Below are positions 28,894 to 41,567 of a stretch of DNA of 64,000 nucleotides, piece by piece. Both the position numbers and the translations under genes were made by a program. The notes under the pieces were generated by a model, which was not told the origin of the DNA, searched no databases, and saw nothing but the letters and a program-made list of their open reading frames with translations. Each line of letters begins with the position of its first letter. The first letter of the stretch is position 1. The stretch comes from Rhabditoides inermis (lineage: Eukaryota > Nematoda > Chromadorea > Rhabditida > Rhabditidae). The stretch covers positions 1,452,501-1,516,500 of the forward strand of contig CAWZYM010000272.1 of NCBI GenBank assembly GCA_963966185.1, written 5' to 3'.

Positions 28894-29418
28894 ATTATTT
28901 CTTTTAAAAAGTACAAGCGTAAAGTACCTCTGTTTGGGTTTATCTCAATTTAACAAAAGCACATGCATAAAACTATTGTTTCTATTTTTAACTATAAACA
29001 CAAACCTGCTCTCTAAAACGATATGTAGAAATGTATACTTTATCGATAATTTATCAATAAGGGCTATATAATATTTTTTTCTTATTTCTTATGAAAGTAT
29101 TGTGAGAATCAATAAACAGCCATAGAACTATCGTTTAGTTTACCATGATGTTTTCATTATTTTTGAATGTGAACAAATACAAGAGCTTTTTGATAGATGA
29201 CTCATTTGATGAACGGGTTGATAGAATGTGAGTGATAGAATGTGTGTGTGCAATAGTATAATCATCTTGGTATTTGATTGTCAATGTATTTGTGATCGTT
29301 TTGAGAGAGCAGGTTTGTGTTTATAGTTTAGAATAGAAATAATAGTTTTATGCATGTGCTTTTGTTGAATTGAGATAAACCCAAACAGAGGTACTTTACG
29401 CTTGTACTTTTCAAAATA
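28894..29418. repeat. Inverted repeat, ~125-bp arms with ~270-bp centre
   Basis: Arm 28,894-29,022 (including TAAAGTACCTCTGTTTGGGT and AAAGCACATGCATAAAACTA) is matched in reverse complement at 29,290-29,418. Arms are about 90 percent alike by eye. It resembles a foldback MITE; no clear target duplication was found. Confidence 0.8.
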
Positions 29419-29897
29419 AAATGAATGTCCTTTTGTTGAATTTCAAAGAAATTATTTTTTTCAAATGGTAATGCATCAATGTATGTATCAATGTATCAAT
29501 TTATCATGTATTAATGTTAATATACTGATAGTTTCACAGAAACTATCAGTATTTGTTCAAAGTAAATCAACAGATATAACAAACAACAACAATAACAACA
29601 ACAATACAACGCGCGTGAACGACTACGCAAATCACAAACAGTGTGCACATTATCGCGCTCTCCCGCACACATTCCGCATCACGAACCAATGAGCGCGCGG
29701 GGGCGGGGCTAGTGAGCGGGTTTTTCAGCGAACCAGCATACCTCACAGACGTGCAGACCTAACCAGCGAACATATTTTTGGGTCTTAAATTATTGTTTCA
29801 TATTCTGTTTTGGTTTGGAGTTGTTCAACGGGCGATTTAGAGACAATATCAGGATATAACTCTGAAACATTTATTATTTGAATGATTTACAAGCGAT

Positions 29898-29995
29898 TTT
29901 AGCGGCCCTGCGGTCCGAGCGGCTCTGCGCGCCGCTGGATAGGACCCAAACGATCGGCGCTTAATTGTTATGAGTTCAAATCAATAAAAGGGAGA
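29898..29995 (+). mobile_element. tRNA-like SINE head
   Basis: A-box-like GGTCCGAGCGGCTCTG near 29,912 and B-box-like GAGTTCAAATC near 29,975, not foldable to a complete tRNA by eye. Confidence 0.4.
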
Positions 29996-30019
29996 AAACT
30001 CGTGGGAAAAAGAGTCAGT

Positions 30020-30617
30020 TCACGACGACGTGGGTCTCATATCGAAGATGCGGTGTCGGTCGTTGGCCGGATCGACTCGCGAGCACCGCGTGCGACACTC
30101 GCTTCTCTTGTCAGTCTGCGTAGGCAGCGACCGTCTATCCGTCTGCTTCGGTCGTCTCGGCTTGTCGCCACTGTGCGCCGGCTGTGTCCGCCGGAACACC
30201 TCCGTCACCGCCGCCACCGTGCCTTTCTGAACAACACGTTGCTGGGCCCAGGTAGAAAATGTTCGTTTTCACGTACTTCTTTCGAACCAAGTTTTACCAC
30301 AAAAAATGATTAGAAATGAACCTTATAATACATGAGTTTTGTGGTCATTTGAATTTGATTTCTGTCTGAGTGAAACGTTTTGAGACCCTGAGTTGTGAGT
30401 GGTTGTGGTCACGCTTACTCACTTGCGTCCGTCTGCCAGTGCACACTTGAACGAGTCTGATGTAGAGGGGGCGGCTGAGGAACAGGTAGGCGAAGCCCTT
30501 CATGTTGTGCACCAGTGGATCGAGGTAGGCGAGGATCACGTCCAGATTCGGTGGGAGGCTGAGTGAGATCAACATGAATACCTCTCTCTCTCTGTTCCTC
30601 TCTGTTCCGCTCTGTTC

Positions 30618-30661
<44 letters not shown>

Positions 30662-30701
30662 TCTCTCCACTCTCTCGTCTCTCTCCTTCTCTCCTTCTCT
30701 C

Positions 30702-30750
<49 letters not shown>

Positions 30751-32689
30751 CTCTCTCTCTCTCTCTATCCACTCACATCGCTTGAATGTGGTATGAGAAC
30801 GTGGCGAACATGACGAGTAGGCCTAGCGCGACAAAGTTGAGTCCGATCCGCGTCTGGCCGGTCTGGCTGGGGTGATTGAACACGCGACCCTGAACTTGGG
30901 GGTGTGCTGGGTCTTGGTTGGGTCTTGTTAGTATACGAATTATATTTCAAAAGTACTTCCAAGTAAAAGTAGTTGGTTTGTACTGTTGTTTCAGTTGAGC
31001 AAAAGGACTGACATGTTTTTAATGGAGACATGTGCCAACAGGCTCTCTCTCTCTCTCATACCAGTGCAAAGCGGCCATATTATAATGAACGCGTTTACGA
31101 AGTTATGCAGTTATTATCTAAAAGCACAACTTCTGTTGTAACATAACACGTCGAATAATGCTGAGAGCCTGTTTGCACATGTCTCCATTGAAAACATGTC
31201 AGTCCTTTTGCTCAACTGAGACAACAGTACAAACCAACTACTTTTACTTGGAAGTACTTTTGAAAGATAATATCTGTCCTTTTCTTAAGTTTTGTTTCAC
31301 AAAATTACATTTTCATACACGTTCGCGATTCGCTGCGAGGATACCGACGCGCACCCGCTATTCGCCTATCTCTCTCTCTCTCTCACTCACACACAGAGGG
31401 AGCGGGGCGAAAGCGATTGTCCGACGCCCGCCCGCCCGAGCGACCGACACCAATCTCAATCCGCACTCGAATGCGGACTCTCCGTATCTCGCTTCAAATT
31501 CAATCAAACTCAATACAACTTTCTATAACTCTATCGAATAGAGATGTGAATGTAATGTAACAGTGGAAATCACTTCAAAATGAGGAAAAGTGCTTCATCC
31601 GGGAAAATTCGTTTTTGAGCATTCTAGCGCGCGGGGACATCCAGTACAAACGAGAGGGCGCTGGCCCCCCCTTTCTAATTTGTTAACATTTTTAGTTCAA
31701 AGACTGTAGTATAAACGTAATATACAAGGCCAGGTTCGATACGTAGTTATATGCGCACATTTTTTTTTGCGATTCCGCTCTGCGATCTACAAGCACAATA
31801 CAAGGCACACCTGCTGTTTGCGATTCAGAATGCGTAGTCGAGCCAGAATCGCCAGATCGATGGCAGCAATGATGACCACGCAAATCACCTGCAATACTGT
31901 TTGTTGTCATCAGTCACTGTGAGACACTGCACCTGGGCGATCACGTTGACTTCTTCCACGATGTCCACGACTCGCGGCAGTCCGTTGACCGCGAACTCGC
32001 GGGACAGACTCCACAGGTATCGCGAGCTGTCCAGCGTGAAGATGCAGCCGTAGATAACGTATTGCAGCGACACCGCTGGGCGCGTTTCCACTAGTGGAAT
32101 TCAACAGTACCGAACGCGAGCGCGAATGAGACGATGGACATGACGATTCCGGATGAGACGGGCATGATCGAGAACAAGTACGGCAGGAACACGGCGATCG
32201 CGTGAACGATCGAAATCGCCTGAAAGCGATTGGTGAACTCTAATAGAAAATAAAAAAGAACCAAATAGTGCAGCAGCGCAGCGAACCAAACAAAGTTGAA
32301 TAGAAACGTTGCGAAAAATCCGATAAAACCTGGGCAACCTGTAATCAGTTTTAAAGTCGATAATTTATCGAACTATTTCGAACTCACTGAAATAAACGTG
32401 TTGAATGATTTTCGGAAGAAAGTAGAACACTATTTGAAACAGGAGATCAACACACTCCGTGTAGCAGAGTCCGACCTGTTTGAAATGTAGCGTTATTATT
32501 AGCAATTCTTAGCTATTCTTATCACATAAATACACAGTTTACACAAATACCAAATACCATTAACATGTAAATGATGTTCTCTCGTTTCGACTTGGACGAT
32601 AATATGATAACAATGACAATGATATCAGCGGCGAGAAGGACTGACGCGATCAAGACTTGGGAAACAGCGAAAATCGCTAACAGCTTCAT
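30020..32689 (-). CDS. Seven-transmembrane chemoreceptor B, paralogue of receptor A
   Basis: Nine phase-consistent exons give 365 aa: 32558-32689, 32388-32475, 32262-32338, 32111-32219, 31933-32090, 31811-31888, 30777-30889, 30423-30558 and 30020-30226. It repeats the landmarks of receptor A: CPGFIGFFATFLFNFVW, HAIAVFLP, IDLAILARLR, RIGLNFVALGLLV and YLDPLVHNMKGFAYLFL. The cytoplasmic tail is longer and rich in Arg, Lys and Thr, a plausible phosphorylation tail. Extracellular loop 2 carries a Cys within VIYGCIFTLD. Same strand and order as receptor A, so the two look like a tandem duplication. Intron 6 contains a foldback element and intron 7 a TC microsatellite. The start ATG follows a TTTTCAG acceptor, so a further 5' exon cannot be excluded. 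Confidence 0.82.
30586..30769. repeat. Interrupted (TC)n microsatellite in a receptor B intron
   Basis: About 180 bases of TC with CCACTC and CCTTCTC interruptions. Confidence 0.95.
30942..31270. mobile_element. Foldback element with ~105-bp nearly perfect inverted arms
   Basis: The arm from ATTATATTTCAAAAGTAC at 30,942 to GGCTCTC at about 31,050 is matched in reverse complement by GAGAGCCTG at 31,161 through GTACTTTTGAAAGATAAT at 31,270. The centre is about 110 bases. Arms differ at only a few bases. It lies in intron 6 of receptor B. Confidence 0.85.
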
Positions 32690-33538
32690 TCTGAAAAGAA
32701 GTAAAGTAGACGATGAAAATGAAAGAACCATTATGCAACGACACTGAACAGTGAACGTTACTTCTAGTTTAGGTGTAGTGTACTAAAACAAGTGAATAAC
32801 AATAGTGTAAGTCTATTGTATTGCTAATACAAATACTTGACGCTTGTTATGACAGGAATTCATGTTATCATGTAAGCATTTTATCGGTCAGTCATAGAAC
32901 GAAATAGTGAACATGATAATTCAAATACAACACTTCTCATAGAACAGTAGGTCTCATCAAACTCATAACAGAAAAACCTTACAAATAGGTTGAAGAGAAA
33001 CTCATTAAAAACAGAAAACAAAAACTCATGAACAGAAACTCAATTTAAAAAAAAACAGAAAACGATTAATTATCTGTTTTATTGTCTGTGAATGACGGGT
33101 AACTGTTGTATTTAAGGTTTTGGAGTCTGTTCTTCATTGTGACGAGACTGCTCCTCTTACAATATTTCGTTACTTTGAGGTCGAAGAGGTCATCACCGGA
33201 CAGAAGGTGCGCAACTTCTCACGGTAGACGGCTGCCTAAAACGAGGGGGGAAAGACAGCATATAATGTCACACGCGATCGACTCACTATTGCGCCTTTGT
33301 CACTTAAGAAATCTCACTCTGATTGTTAGTGTTGCGTTTGAAGTACAACTTGAAAGTAGCTCTCTTTTGGCCTAAAGTAGGGTTTGCGCTGAAACTTTTA
33401 TTCAACGATGTCGAAAAATGTCCTTTCAGCAACAATGTCAACGTTTTTCAAACATGCTATGTAGTTTTTTTCAGTAATGTTTGTTATGATGGTCAACACC
33501 ACCGTAACATCGGACGTCAGACGCCACCGATACAAAGG

Positions 33539-33822
33539 GGTGGCTAGCGCAGTGGATGTGCGCGCAGCTAGCAAGCGGGTTCAATGCTCTCGGCGGCCAA
33601 TGATGTACCGCTAGTCACGGTGGAGTGACGACCACCCTCACAACTTTCGTGAGCCTCTAGTCAGAAGTCTGTGACGTCATCTGATCCAAACTCATTGCAT
33701 TCATCGATGGACCCCTTGTAAGCAGCTAGCGACTTGTACTCGAGAGCCTTAGGTCAGTCCCCTTATTGGCTAGGTCGACGGTTGTATAACTTGAATCTGC
33801 TGATAAACAAACTTTAAGGGAA
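33539..33822 (+). mobile_element. tRNA-derived SINE, copy 2
   Basis: Begins with A-box TAGCGCAGTGG and B-box GGGTTCAATG, then a body including CTAGTCACGGTGGAGTGACG and a 3' part ending AACTTTAAGG. It matches the minus-strand copy at 21,514-21,812 over its full length. Confidence 0.85.
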
Positions 33823-34061
33823 AAGACCGAAAACCAGGATTGCACTCAATCAACAAAAAACAGCGTCTCCCGATGCATGCACTTTATTGCGCTAAGCGAC
33901 CACTACTTTCCACGGTACGTAATTCGTTTTTTCATCAGTCAACTAAATTAAGTCGTGTGGCGTGAAAGTTGTTTGTAGCAGTACCTACTGTACTTTAAAC
34001 TATTATCTATAGTTATATTATCATCTATCAAAGTAATGATTATCATACTACTACTGCAGTA

Positions 34062-34559
34062 CAGTACAATCCGTAAAAAATAGCCAATTTGTAGAAATAA
34101 GTATTTTTATAGTAAAAGTAATAAATCGCTGTAACTCCGTTCAGAGACGGAATTTTGAGTTGCAGTAACAGAGAGATGTGTGGTTCACAGTAGTCTACGT
34201 ATGACTGTGCAGTTTGTTTCGTGATTACATCAGCGTTTAGCCGGAGTTTTCCATTAAGTTCCTCTATACGACACTGGTCATTTCTCAAATTTGCGGAAAA
34301 ATGAGCGAGATTTTATGCAAATTTCACATGACCGACCATCGTCATTTCTCTCTCGATATTCGGGAACAACGAAAACTCCGGCACAAAGCGATAAAACAAC
34401 ACAACCAACTACGTAGTCACATGCAGACTACTGTGACCAACAATTCTATTTTTGGTACAACTCGAAAATCCGCCTCTGAACAAAGTTACAACCATTTATT
34501 TTTTTTACTATAAATAATACTTATTTCTACAAATTGGCTACTTTTTACGGATTGTACTG
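34062..34559. mobile_element. Tc1/mariner-like MITE with TA target site
   Basis: The 498-bp element starts CAGTACAATCCGTAAAAA and ends with its reverse complement TTTTTACGGATTGTACTG, flanked on both sides by TA (34,060-34,061 and 34,560-34,561). Inverted arms extend about 70 bases (AATTTGTAGAAATAAGTA). No transposase is encoded. CAGT-type ends beside TA are typical of Tc1-like elements. Confidence 0.88.
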
Positions 34560-35926
34560 TACTTGCTGCACTCTAGTGCAGCCGTTTTGTTGAACAAAAA
34601 CGATTCGATGTCGGACCACGATAGATAACCACGAAGTAGAACGGGCCGATGGGAAGGGACGGTAAAGATTAAAGGACCATATCACTTTGCACACCGGTCA
34701 GACACCGTTAATTCGCGAACAAGCACATTTTGTTTGCATTTGGAATTTGTAGTAAAATAAACATGGCAAGTATTCTGCACGAGGTACGTAAGTAAGGGAT
34801 TTTTTTTATGTTATAGCAGAGTAAAATACTTTTAAAAAAAATACCAAGCGATTATACTTTTGAAAAAAGTCCTCCTTTCCGAAATGCCTTATATGGTACT
34901 TTTTCAAAATTTGAACGCGTATAATCTTCGCGGGAAATTTACGTGTTATTTATGGTAAACAAACTGAAAAACTGGTAAACAAATCGTTGGTTGGTCGCGT
35001 TGGTCATCTTCAAGCATGTCCGCATCTTCAGCATGGGAAAATTGCTGTTTTTAATGGACCGTGCGCATAGCCGCAAAGAGAGAGTGGGAGTGCGTGGACG
35101 GTTAGTGGAGTGGTTAGCGAGCCAAGATGTCATTCTCAGGGCCAGGGGATCGGATCCGCTGCCATAGCCTTCTTTTTTGATATTGTTTTGCATTTTTCTG
35201 ATGCACAGATCGAATCTTCACATTTAATACCAATATGAGTCGTTTGGGCAAGCATTGAACATGTTTACACATATTTTGTACTTTAATACACTACTTTATT
35301 GTCACTCGCCCTAAAAACGCAAATAATTAACTCACACACATAACAAAACCAAGTATGCGTGTTTGTACCATTATAATAGTACTGTAACACTTGACGATTT
35401 TACATATTTGTTTGTATAAATAATAATTAATTCGTGTTCTAATTAGGTGCATTGAAACTGTGCACAGTTTGCCACTAAGCCCCGCCCCCAGACGATCCTG
35501 TCCAGCGCCGCCCGGTGTGTTTGAACTTTTTATGTTTTTTTTACATTTAGTACTCTGTTGTTTAACTGATGTAAGTTTTTTGTGCGTTCTTGAACTTTGA
35601 GTAAATTTAGTGTGTGCACCTTCTTGAATAGACACTGCCTAATTACTATCTACCATGTACAAAATTATCGTGAAAAAGCTGCCTCGGATATCGTAACATG
35701 TCCGGTGATCGTTCTTGATATGCGACGATTTGAATAGCCCTGTTCATGTACAATTGCGCTGGCTCGTGGTTTACCATGACTCCACACCACACTTACGACG
35801 TATAGCAGAATTGCAAAATTGCGCGGGAACTCCGCCAGTAACTTTCGATTTTGACTCAACTTCGCGTTCGCTTCAAATGTTCGTTTGTTCTCATATTGTC
35901 GTTGTCTTTTTTGCATTGTAGACGTG

Positions 35927-37526
35927 ATGTCGACATGGGAAGAGCGCATTCGGAAGCCGTGCCGTCGCCGCCGCACCGAGTTGATGCGCGAATGTGCGCT
36001 CGTCAAGGAGAGAGTGCAATACGACGAGTGTGAGGTGAGGTCATGCTTATTGGTTTGCATTGAGGACTGTGCGAAGGCTGTTGAGTATAAGTCGGAATCG
36101 ATATTGTCACAGGTGATGAGCGCTGCGATGCGCACGCTGGCCGAGGCGGGTCGGCGTCCGTCGAACATCACACCGCGCGCCGAGAGGGAGCTGATCGCCA
36201 AGCGACTCGCCGACAACCCCCGTCTCGCAACTAGCAGCGGCAAGGGGTGGGCGTTGATGTTGCCGGTGTTGTGGATGACGATGTTGATTGACATGTTTGC
36301 AGTGGCGCGAAGGGTGGGAAGAAGACTGGCGTGCAGGCGCCGCCCAGCCAGCTGCCGCCTCACTCCGCCTTCGTTCCCGGCGACAGAAGATTCCTCATCA
36401 CTCCGTCAGTGATTTTTTTCAGGGTTCGAAAATTATTGATTATTGAACGCATATTGCTGATCTGGCAGCAATATGCGTCATTATTACACATGCATTGCAC
36501 ACAAAAGATCACGGAAAAGGTGAAAGGAGAAATGTGTTCGGACCGAACTGTGTATCTCCCCACGCATGTGTCTGTTCTTGTTTTTGTTAGCTGTCGGTCT
36601 TTTTCTTCAAACCAACTTCGCAACTTTTTTTCGAGCGTTTTAAGGGCTCTTTCGAATTGTGCCATTATAACCACCCGCACTCACTGATCCCCTTGCAGTG
36701 ACCTCTCCGCGGGCATGGAGCGCGTGCCTATCCCGGTCTACTCGGACGTCGGCATGAGCGACCCGCCCGCGCCCTTCCACTACATCACCACATCCGTGTG
36801 CGAGACGCGCAGGCACTGCCCGCCCGAGAACAAGGCACACAGAGATGCTCGTCAGAGATTGCATCCATAGACGATCACTGAACCTATAGTGCAGATTCTC
36901 AGGAAAGATGCGGGTTGATGATAGTTGTTTGGTGGTAGGACGCTCGCTGGGTGCAGTGCGAGTGCGGGCCGTTCGAGTGCGGACTGAATACGGGGTGCGC
37001 GTGCCGCCGCTCCAAGCACAACGCCAACCCGCTCAACGTCAGTCTCGCTAAGTCCTATTTATCAGTTATGATACGTTAGTTTTGATATCTCTGGTATTGG
37101 TTGGTTTTACCGGACTACATATTTTGCGTATGACGCTTGCGTTCACACTTTGAAACGCTAATATAATGAACTGTATTCATCTCCTCTCTGTCAACCAGGC
37201 CCAGCTGTGGCGTGATCAGTGTGGCTTTGTCGATGCACTCTGTTTGCGGGGTTGGGAGGGCGCTCTCTCGCTGCGTCCGCAGAGCGACTCACTGTCAGTG
37301 CAATGCGGAGAACACTGCGCCTGCATGGGACTCTGCCACAACGCCATCAAGATGCACGACAAGAAGAGGTGCGTCTCTCTCTCTCTATCTCTCTCTCTTT
37401 CTCCTACCCTCTCTTTCTCTCTCCGTATTCCGTATTCGCATTCACCCTTGCAGATTGGAAGTGTTCAAGCGAGACGAGGACGTGGGATTCGCCCTCCGCA
37501 CTCTTGAGTTTATCGACTTTGGTGGG

Positions 37527-37606
<80 letters not shown>

Positions 37607-40443
37607 ACGTCTTACGGCAATCACCCGCACATTATTGGTTCAAAATCTGCGCTTTATGCGAGATAAATGTTCCTTTCAGACGCAAGAGCTCGATTATAGA
37701 ATACACAAACGTGTTGCACACGAAACTACAAAACGTCATTCGTTATTACATTTTGTAAATCCGTATAAATTAGTTTTATTTGCAGGCGAGGTGGTGTGCG
37801 AGTTTGCTGGCGAGATCATGTCTCGGGAGCGTATGCAAGAGCTGAGCAGAGACGACGAGGGTGGGTGGACAGGTCACGCCCCTTTCAGCTCCGCCTCTCT
37901 TTACGTTCTCCTCTCATCATGTACACTATGTACTCGTCATTCATACCCTTTCATATACACGTTGTCATCACGTTGTCATTCTTGGTTTTCACTTCGCCTT
38001 TTTTCTAACCGCGTTATGTCGGTGCTGTCAACTCTGCCATTATCATGTCATTCTCCTTCTCGAACTCTGCGCTCCGCCCCCTTTGAACCCGCCCCCGTTC
38101 CAGGCCACAGCCTCTACTCGCTGCAGCTGGCTGAGACGGATGGAAGTGGCATGTTTCCGCCCGAACACGGAAAGCAGGTGAACCGAATGGTGAGATCTGT
38201 GTGGCTTGTTGTTTTGAAAGTGAAGATAGTACAGTGTGTGTGATTCGATTTGTCACTGTCACTGGAAACACGAAACGGTGTACTGATGCTCATTACGCTT
38301 TCATTGTCTCTTGCTTTTGCAACTCAAATCAAACAGAGACTAGTGCAGTAGTGTTCACGGCGTTCGCTTACGACCTGTCGTTCGCAGAACCTGTCCGTGG
38401 CGTACTACATCAATCCGTACGGCGCCGGCAACGCGGCCCGATTCATGAGCCACTCGTGCTGGCCCAACTGCATCCCCGTCACGTGGGTGACTCTCTAGAT
38501 TCGTTGTGTCATTATAGTAGTAACTTTCATCGAAACCTTTGGAAACGCCTTCCAGAGTAGTCGTGATTCGGAGACTCTTGCGGAAACACACGCGAAGGCA
38601 CTTTCGAAAAGACTACTCGCTCGTTTTCAGCGTGGTTCGTAACGACGTGCATCCTAGCGCGGCGAGTGTCTACCTCGTGGCGGCCGAGGCGATCCCGCCC
38701 GGCGCCGAGGTGGGTGCACATTCCACTGAATCGGACGCGCTGTCGAGAAAGCACGTTCTGACCGCTACTGTGTCTTTGTCAGCGTGTCAGTCATTCCGCA
38801 TAAACATTTGCTGTTTGCCAGCTGTCGTTCGACTACGGGGACGCGTACGTGGCGGCGCACCTGGCGGCGTGTCGCTGCGGGCGCGCCCTCTGCGTCCACG
38901 GACCACTCAGGCACGTCGACTGGAACGCCGTGCCTGCCAATAAGGTATGCGCTTTCGTCCGTAGCTAGTAGCATTCTGTGTGCACCTCTAGTCTAGTCTT
39001 TGCTTGGACATGATTTTTGCGTGAACTTTCACATACGAATCGTTTCTTGTCCAGAAGCTGCAGCTGTTGGAGCGGCAGAAGTACGTGGAGCGCTCGAAGG
39101 TGTGCGAGTGGTACAGGCAGGCGAAGCAGCAAGTGGACATGAGGGTGAAGATGGAAGTGAAGAACGAGAAGGAGAAGGAAGAGGAGGAGGATGCCCCCGC
39201 CACCTCTCAGTCATCGAGGTGAGACACTTCAGTGGCTGACAGACTGACAGTGTCAGTAAAATTTTGCCCTCAAAAACATGATCACACACTGTGTTTCTTC
39301 ACTTTACTGGATCAAGTCTAGCCCAGTCTCAGTGCGGGTGTCTTTGTTTAACCACAACCCATAATGTCGAATTGTGTTTGGCTGTGTGTGTGTGTGTGTG
39401 TTGTTAAATGAATTTTTTGCAGTCGCGCCGCCTCCTTCGACTTTGTAGCGGCTGCTAAGAGGCTGAACTTGAATGAGAGTGTGCGGTAGGTGTAAGTTGA
39501 CGATATCGAGTCTGTCTCTTCGAACTAATTCGAGCTATCTTGTTATTCATTACTTGCGGTAAAAACTTTGCGAATTATGAAAAAATCGAGTACCATTGTG
39601 ATGAGCGAGATGATGTGTGACATGGGAGGATCTCGTTAAGAAACGTTACCGTTATAGTTGATTATAGCTACTCACAGCGCTTCTGCCGGTCCGCATCCTT
39701 CTTCCATCACCAACTCGACCGGACAGAAAGCGCGCAAGCACATGTGCGTGTGGATGTGGAAGAATGTAAAAGAACTGTTGTCTTTCAGCTGCAGCCGCAC
39801 GACTCCGATCGGCGATGTGATCGCGGCGATGAGGGAGCCGAGCGGTGGAGATGGCGGTGCGAGGTGAGTGGAGAGACGACGCCGGAGCTTATAGTTTGTG
39901 CTACCACATCAAAACAGTTCTTTTGACGCTGAGTGAACGCTGACGTTGATTTTAGCCGTGTGTTGTCTGTGCGTCGGCGCCGTGCCGGCGAGCAAGACGG
40001 GAAGAAGACGGCGCGCGGAACGAGGAGGAGGTTGATCGAGTGAGTATCTCATTGGGCCGACTCGCTGATGAAAAAAAGTGTTTGAACCATGCACCGTATT
40101 GCACATTTTTCATTTTGGGTAGTTAAAGATTGTAAACTGTACACAGTGGGTCCGCGGTAAATAAAAAGTACACAGTGGGTCCGCGGTAAGTTAAGTACGA
40201 ATGGCATGAGTAAACACTATAAAGAGGGTTTCGTAAGTTTGTTATGTCCAGGCACTCGCATCGTGCGGAGGAGAGGGAGAACGTACCCGGTGCGAGTGGA
40301 CATCGCGTGCACACGTGAGTAGTGAGTTGCGAGTCAATGACGAGTAGTGATTGAGTGATTGCAGGCCGCTGACGCATGGAGAAGAGTGGAAGAAGGAGAA
40401 CGACGACATATTCAAGCCCTGTCGTGGTACGAAGAAGAGGTGA
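35927..40443 (+). CDS. SET-domain histone-lysine N-methyltransferase with pre-SET and post-SET
   Basis: Transfers methyl groups from S-adenosylmethionine to lysine, probably on histones. Nineteen in-phase exons give 622 aa: 35927-36034, 36113-36246, 36303-36404, 36699-36834, 36939-37037, 37199-37368, 37454-37521, 37786-37860, 38104-38189, 38388-38482, 38631-38709, 38822-38944, 39055-39218, 39423-39485, 39678-39743, 39789-39863, 39956-40039, 40252-40314 and 40365-40443. Cys-rich pre-SET (about 150-248) has WVQCECGPFECGLNTGCAC and QCGEHCACMGLCHN. The SET domain (about 250-392) has GEVVCEFAGEIM, FMSHSCWPNC (usual NHSC is SHSC) and LSFDYGD. Post-SET is CRCGRALC. A basic tail of about 200 residues follows. 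Intron 4 appears to use a GC donor at 36835-36836. Upstream TTGTAG could be a trans-splice acceptor. Confidence 0.88.
37527..37606. repeat. (GATT)n microsatellite
   Basis: About 19 tetranucleotide copies in intron 7 of the SET gene. Confidence 0.97.
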
Positions 40444-41525
40444 ATGGAGGAAACAGATAGAGAGAGAGAGAGAGAGAGAAAGTGTTTTTCCAGTCGTATC
40501 GCATCCGATGAGGTGGAAATGGAGGCGTAGATTCTTTGAAAGGTTAGATTTTTTGAGTTTACATGCATGTTTCTGTTATATATTCTTGTTGTTGTTATAC
40601 TCACTATACCTTTGTTGTTCCGAAATCGTGTGTGTTGTTGTGCTACTGTTATCCAGATGAAATATACTCTTTTTTTTGTTCGAAGTGTGTTCATTCGGGC
40701 TGAATCCTGGGTGCTTCGAGAGCAATATATGACGATCTCGTCTGGGATCACGTCGAAGTGGAAAGGAGTGTACTATTTTTTTTCGAAGTTGAGTCAGCAT
40801 CAGGATGTGTGGATGTGATTCCTGTCATGTATCTCTGGCATATATGTGGATTGACAGAAAGTGCATCTATTTATATATAGATTTTCACGTTCCGTTGCTA
40901 ATGCTGCGTCCATCACTACAATTCCCACTTTTCGTTTTTTCGTGCGTTTTCCGTGTGGAAAAAAACACGGAAAAACCTGGAAAAAAACTGGGAAAAAACT
41001 CGGAAAACCGTTTTCTGGACCTCATTGTTCCACGAGCGTTTTCCAGAGAGCGGTGTATCGCGTTCACACCGCTCACTGGAAAATGGTCGCGGAACAATGA
41101 TGTCTGGAAAACGGTTTTCCGAGTTTTTTTTCTTCCAAAAAACGCACGGAAAACGGAAAAAAGTGGGAAAAGTAGTGATGGACGCAGCATAACTCAATTT
41201 CGAAAAACAGAGGGTACACTCTCTTGAAGTTTGTTTGAATGAAATTGATCTATCTGCCTATGTGATATTGCCGAAGTGTCAGATTCAGCGTCAGCTTCAG
41301 CCCTAAAAAAGTCTCAGGTGTTTTAAACGAGAAAAGGTGGCCGAATCGGGAAAAGCAATAGCGCTATCACCACCTAGCACGTACAGTAGTCGTTTCTTTC
41401 GTCTTTTCAAGCGGTTGCTTTCCGACCCTGCCATGATGCAGCCTCTATCCTCCTATCACGACATCGGTCCGCTTCCCTCTTTCTCCTGGCCAGCCACCCG
41501 TTCCCTTTTGTTGTAGTTTTTCTCG

Positions 41526-41567
<42 letters not shown>

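Larger units (their letters stand above)
27215..30019. other. Intergenic region between receptors A and B
   Basis: AT-rich. Contains small tandem repeats of TTGGACGAAACGAGA (27,895-27,945), a ~125-bp inverted repeat (28,894-29,022 and 29,290-29,418) and a tRNA-like SINE head (29,900-29,990). No gene supported. Confidence 0.6.
32690..35926. other. Intergenic region with SINE and MITE insertions
   Basis: Between receptor B and the SET gene, on divergent strands, so promoters of both may lie here. Holds a tRNA-derived SINE, a Tc1-like MITE and a weak tRNA-like segment near 35,095-35,165. A short ATG exon-like string with a GTACGT donor at 34,763-34,785 has no supported continuation. Confidence 0.6.
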
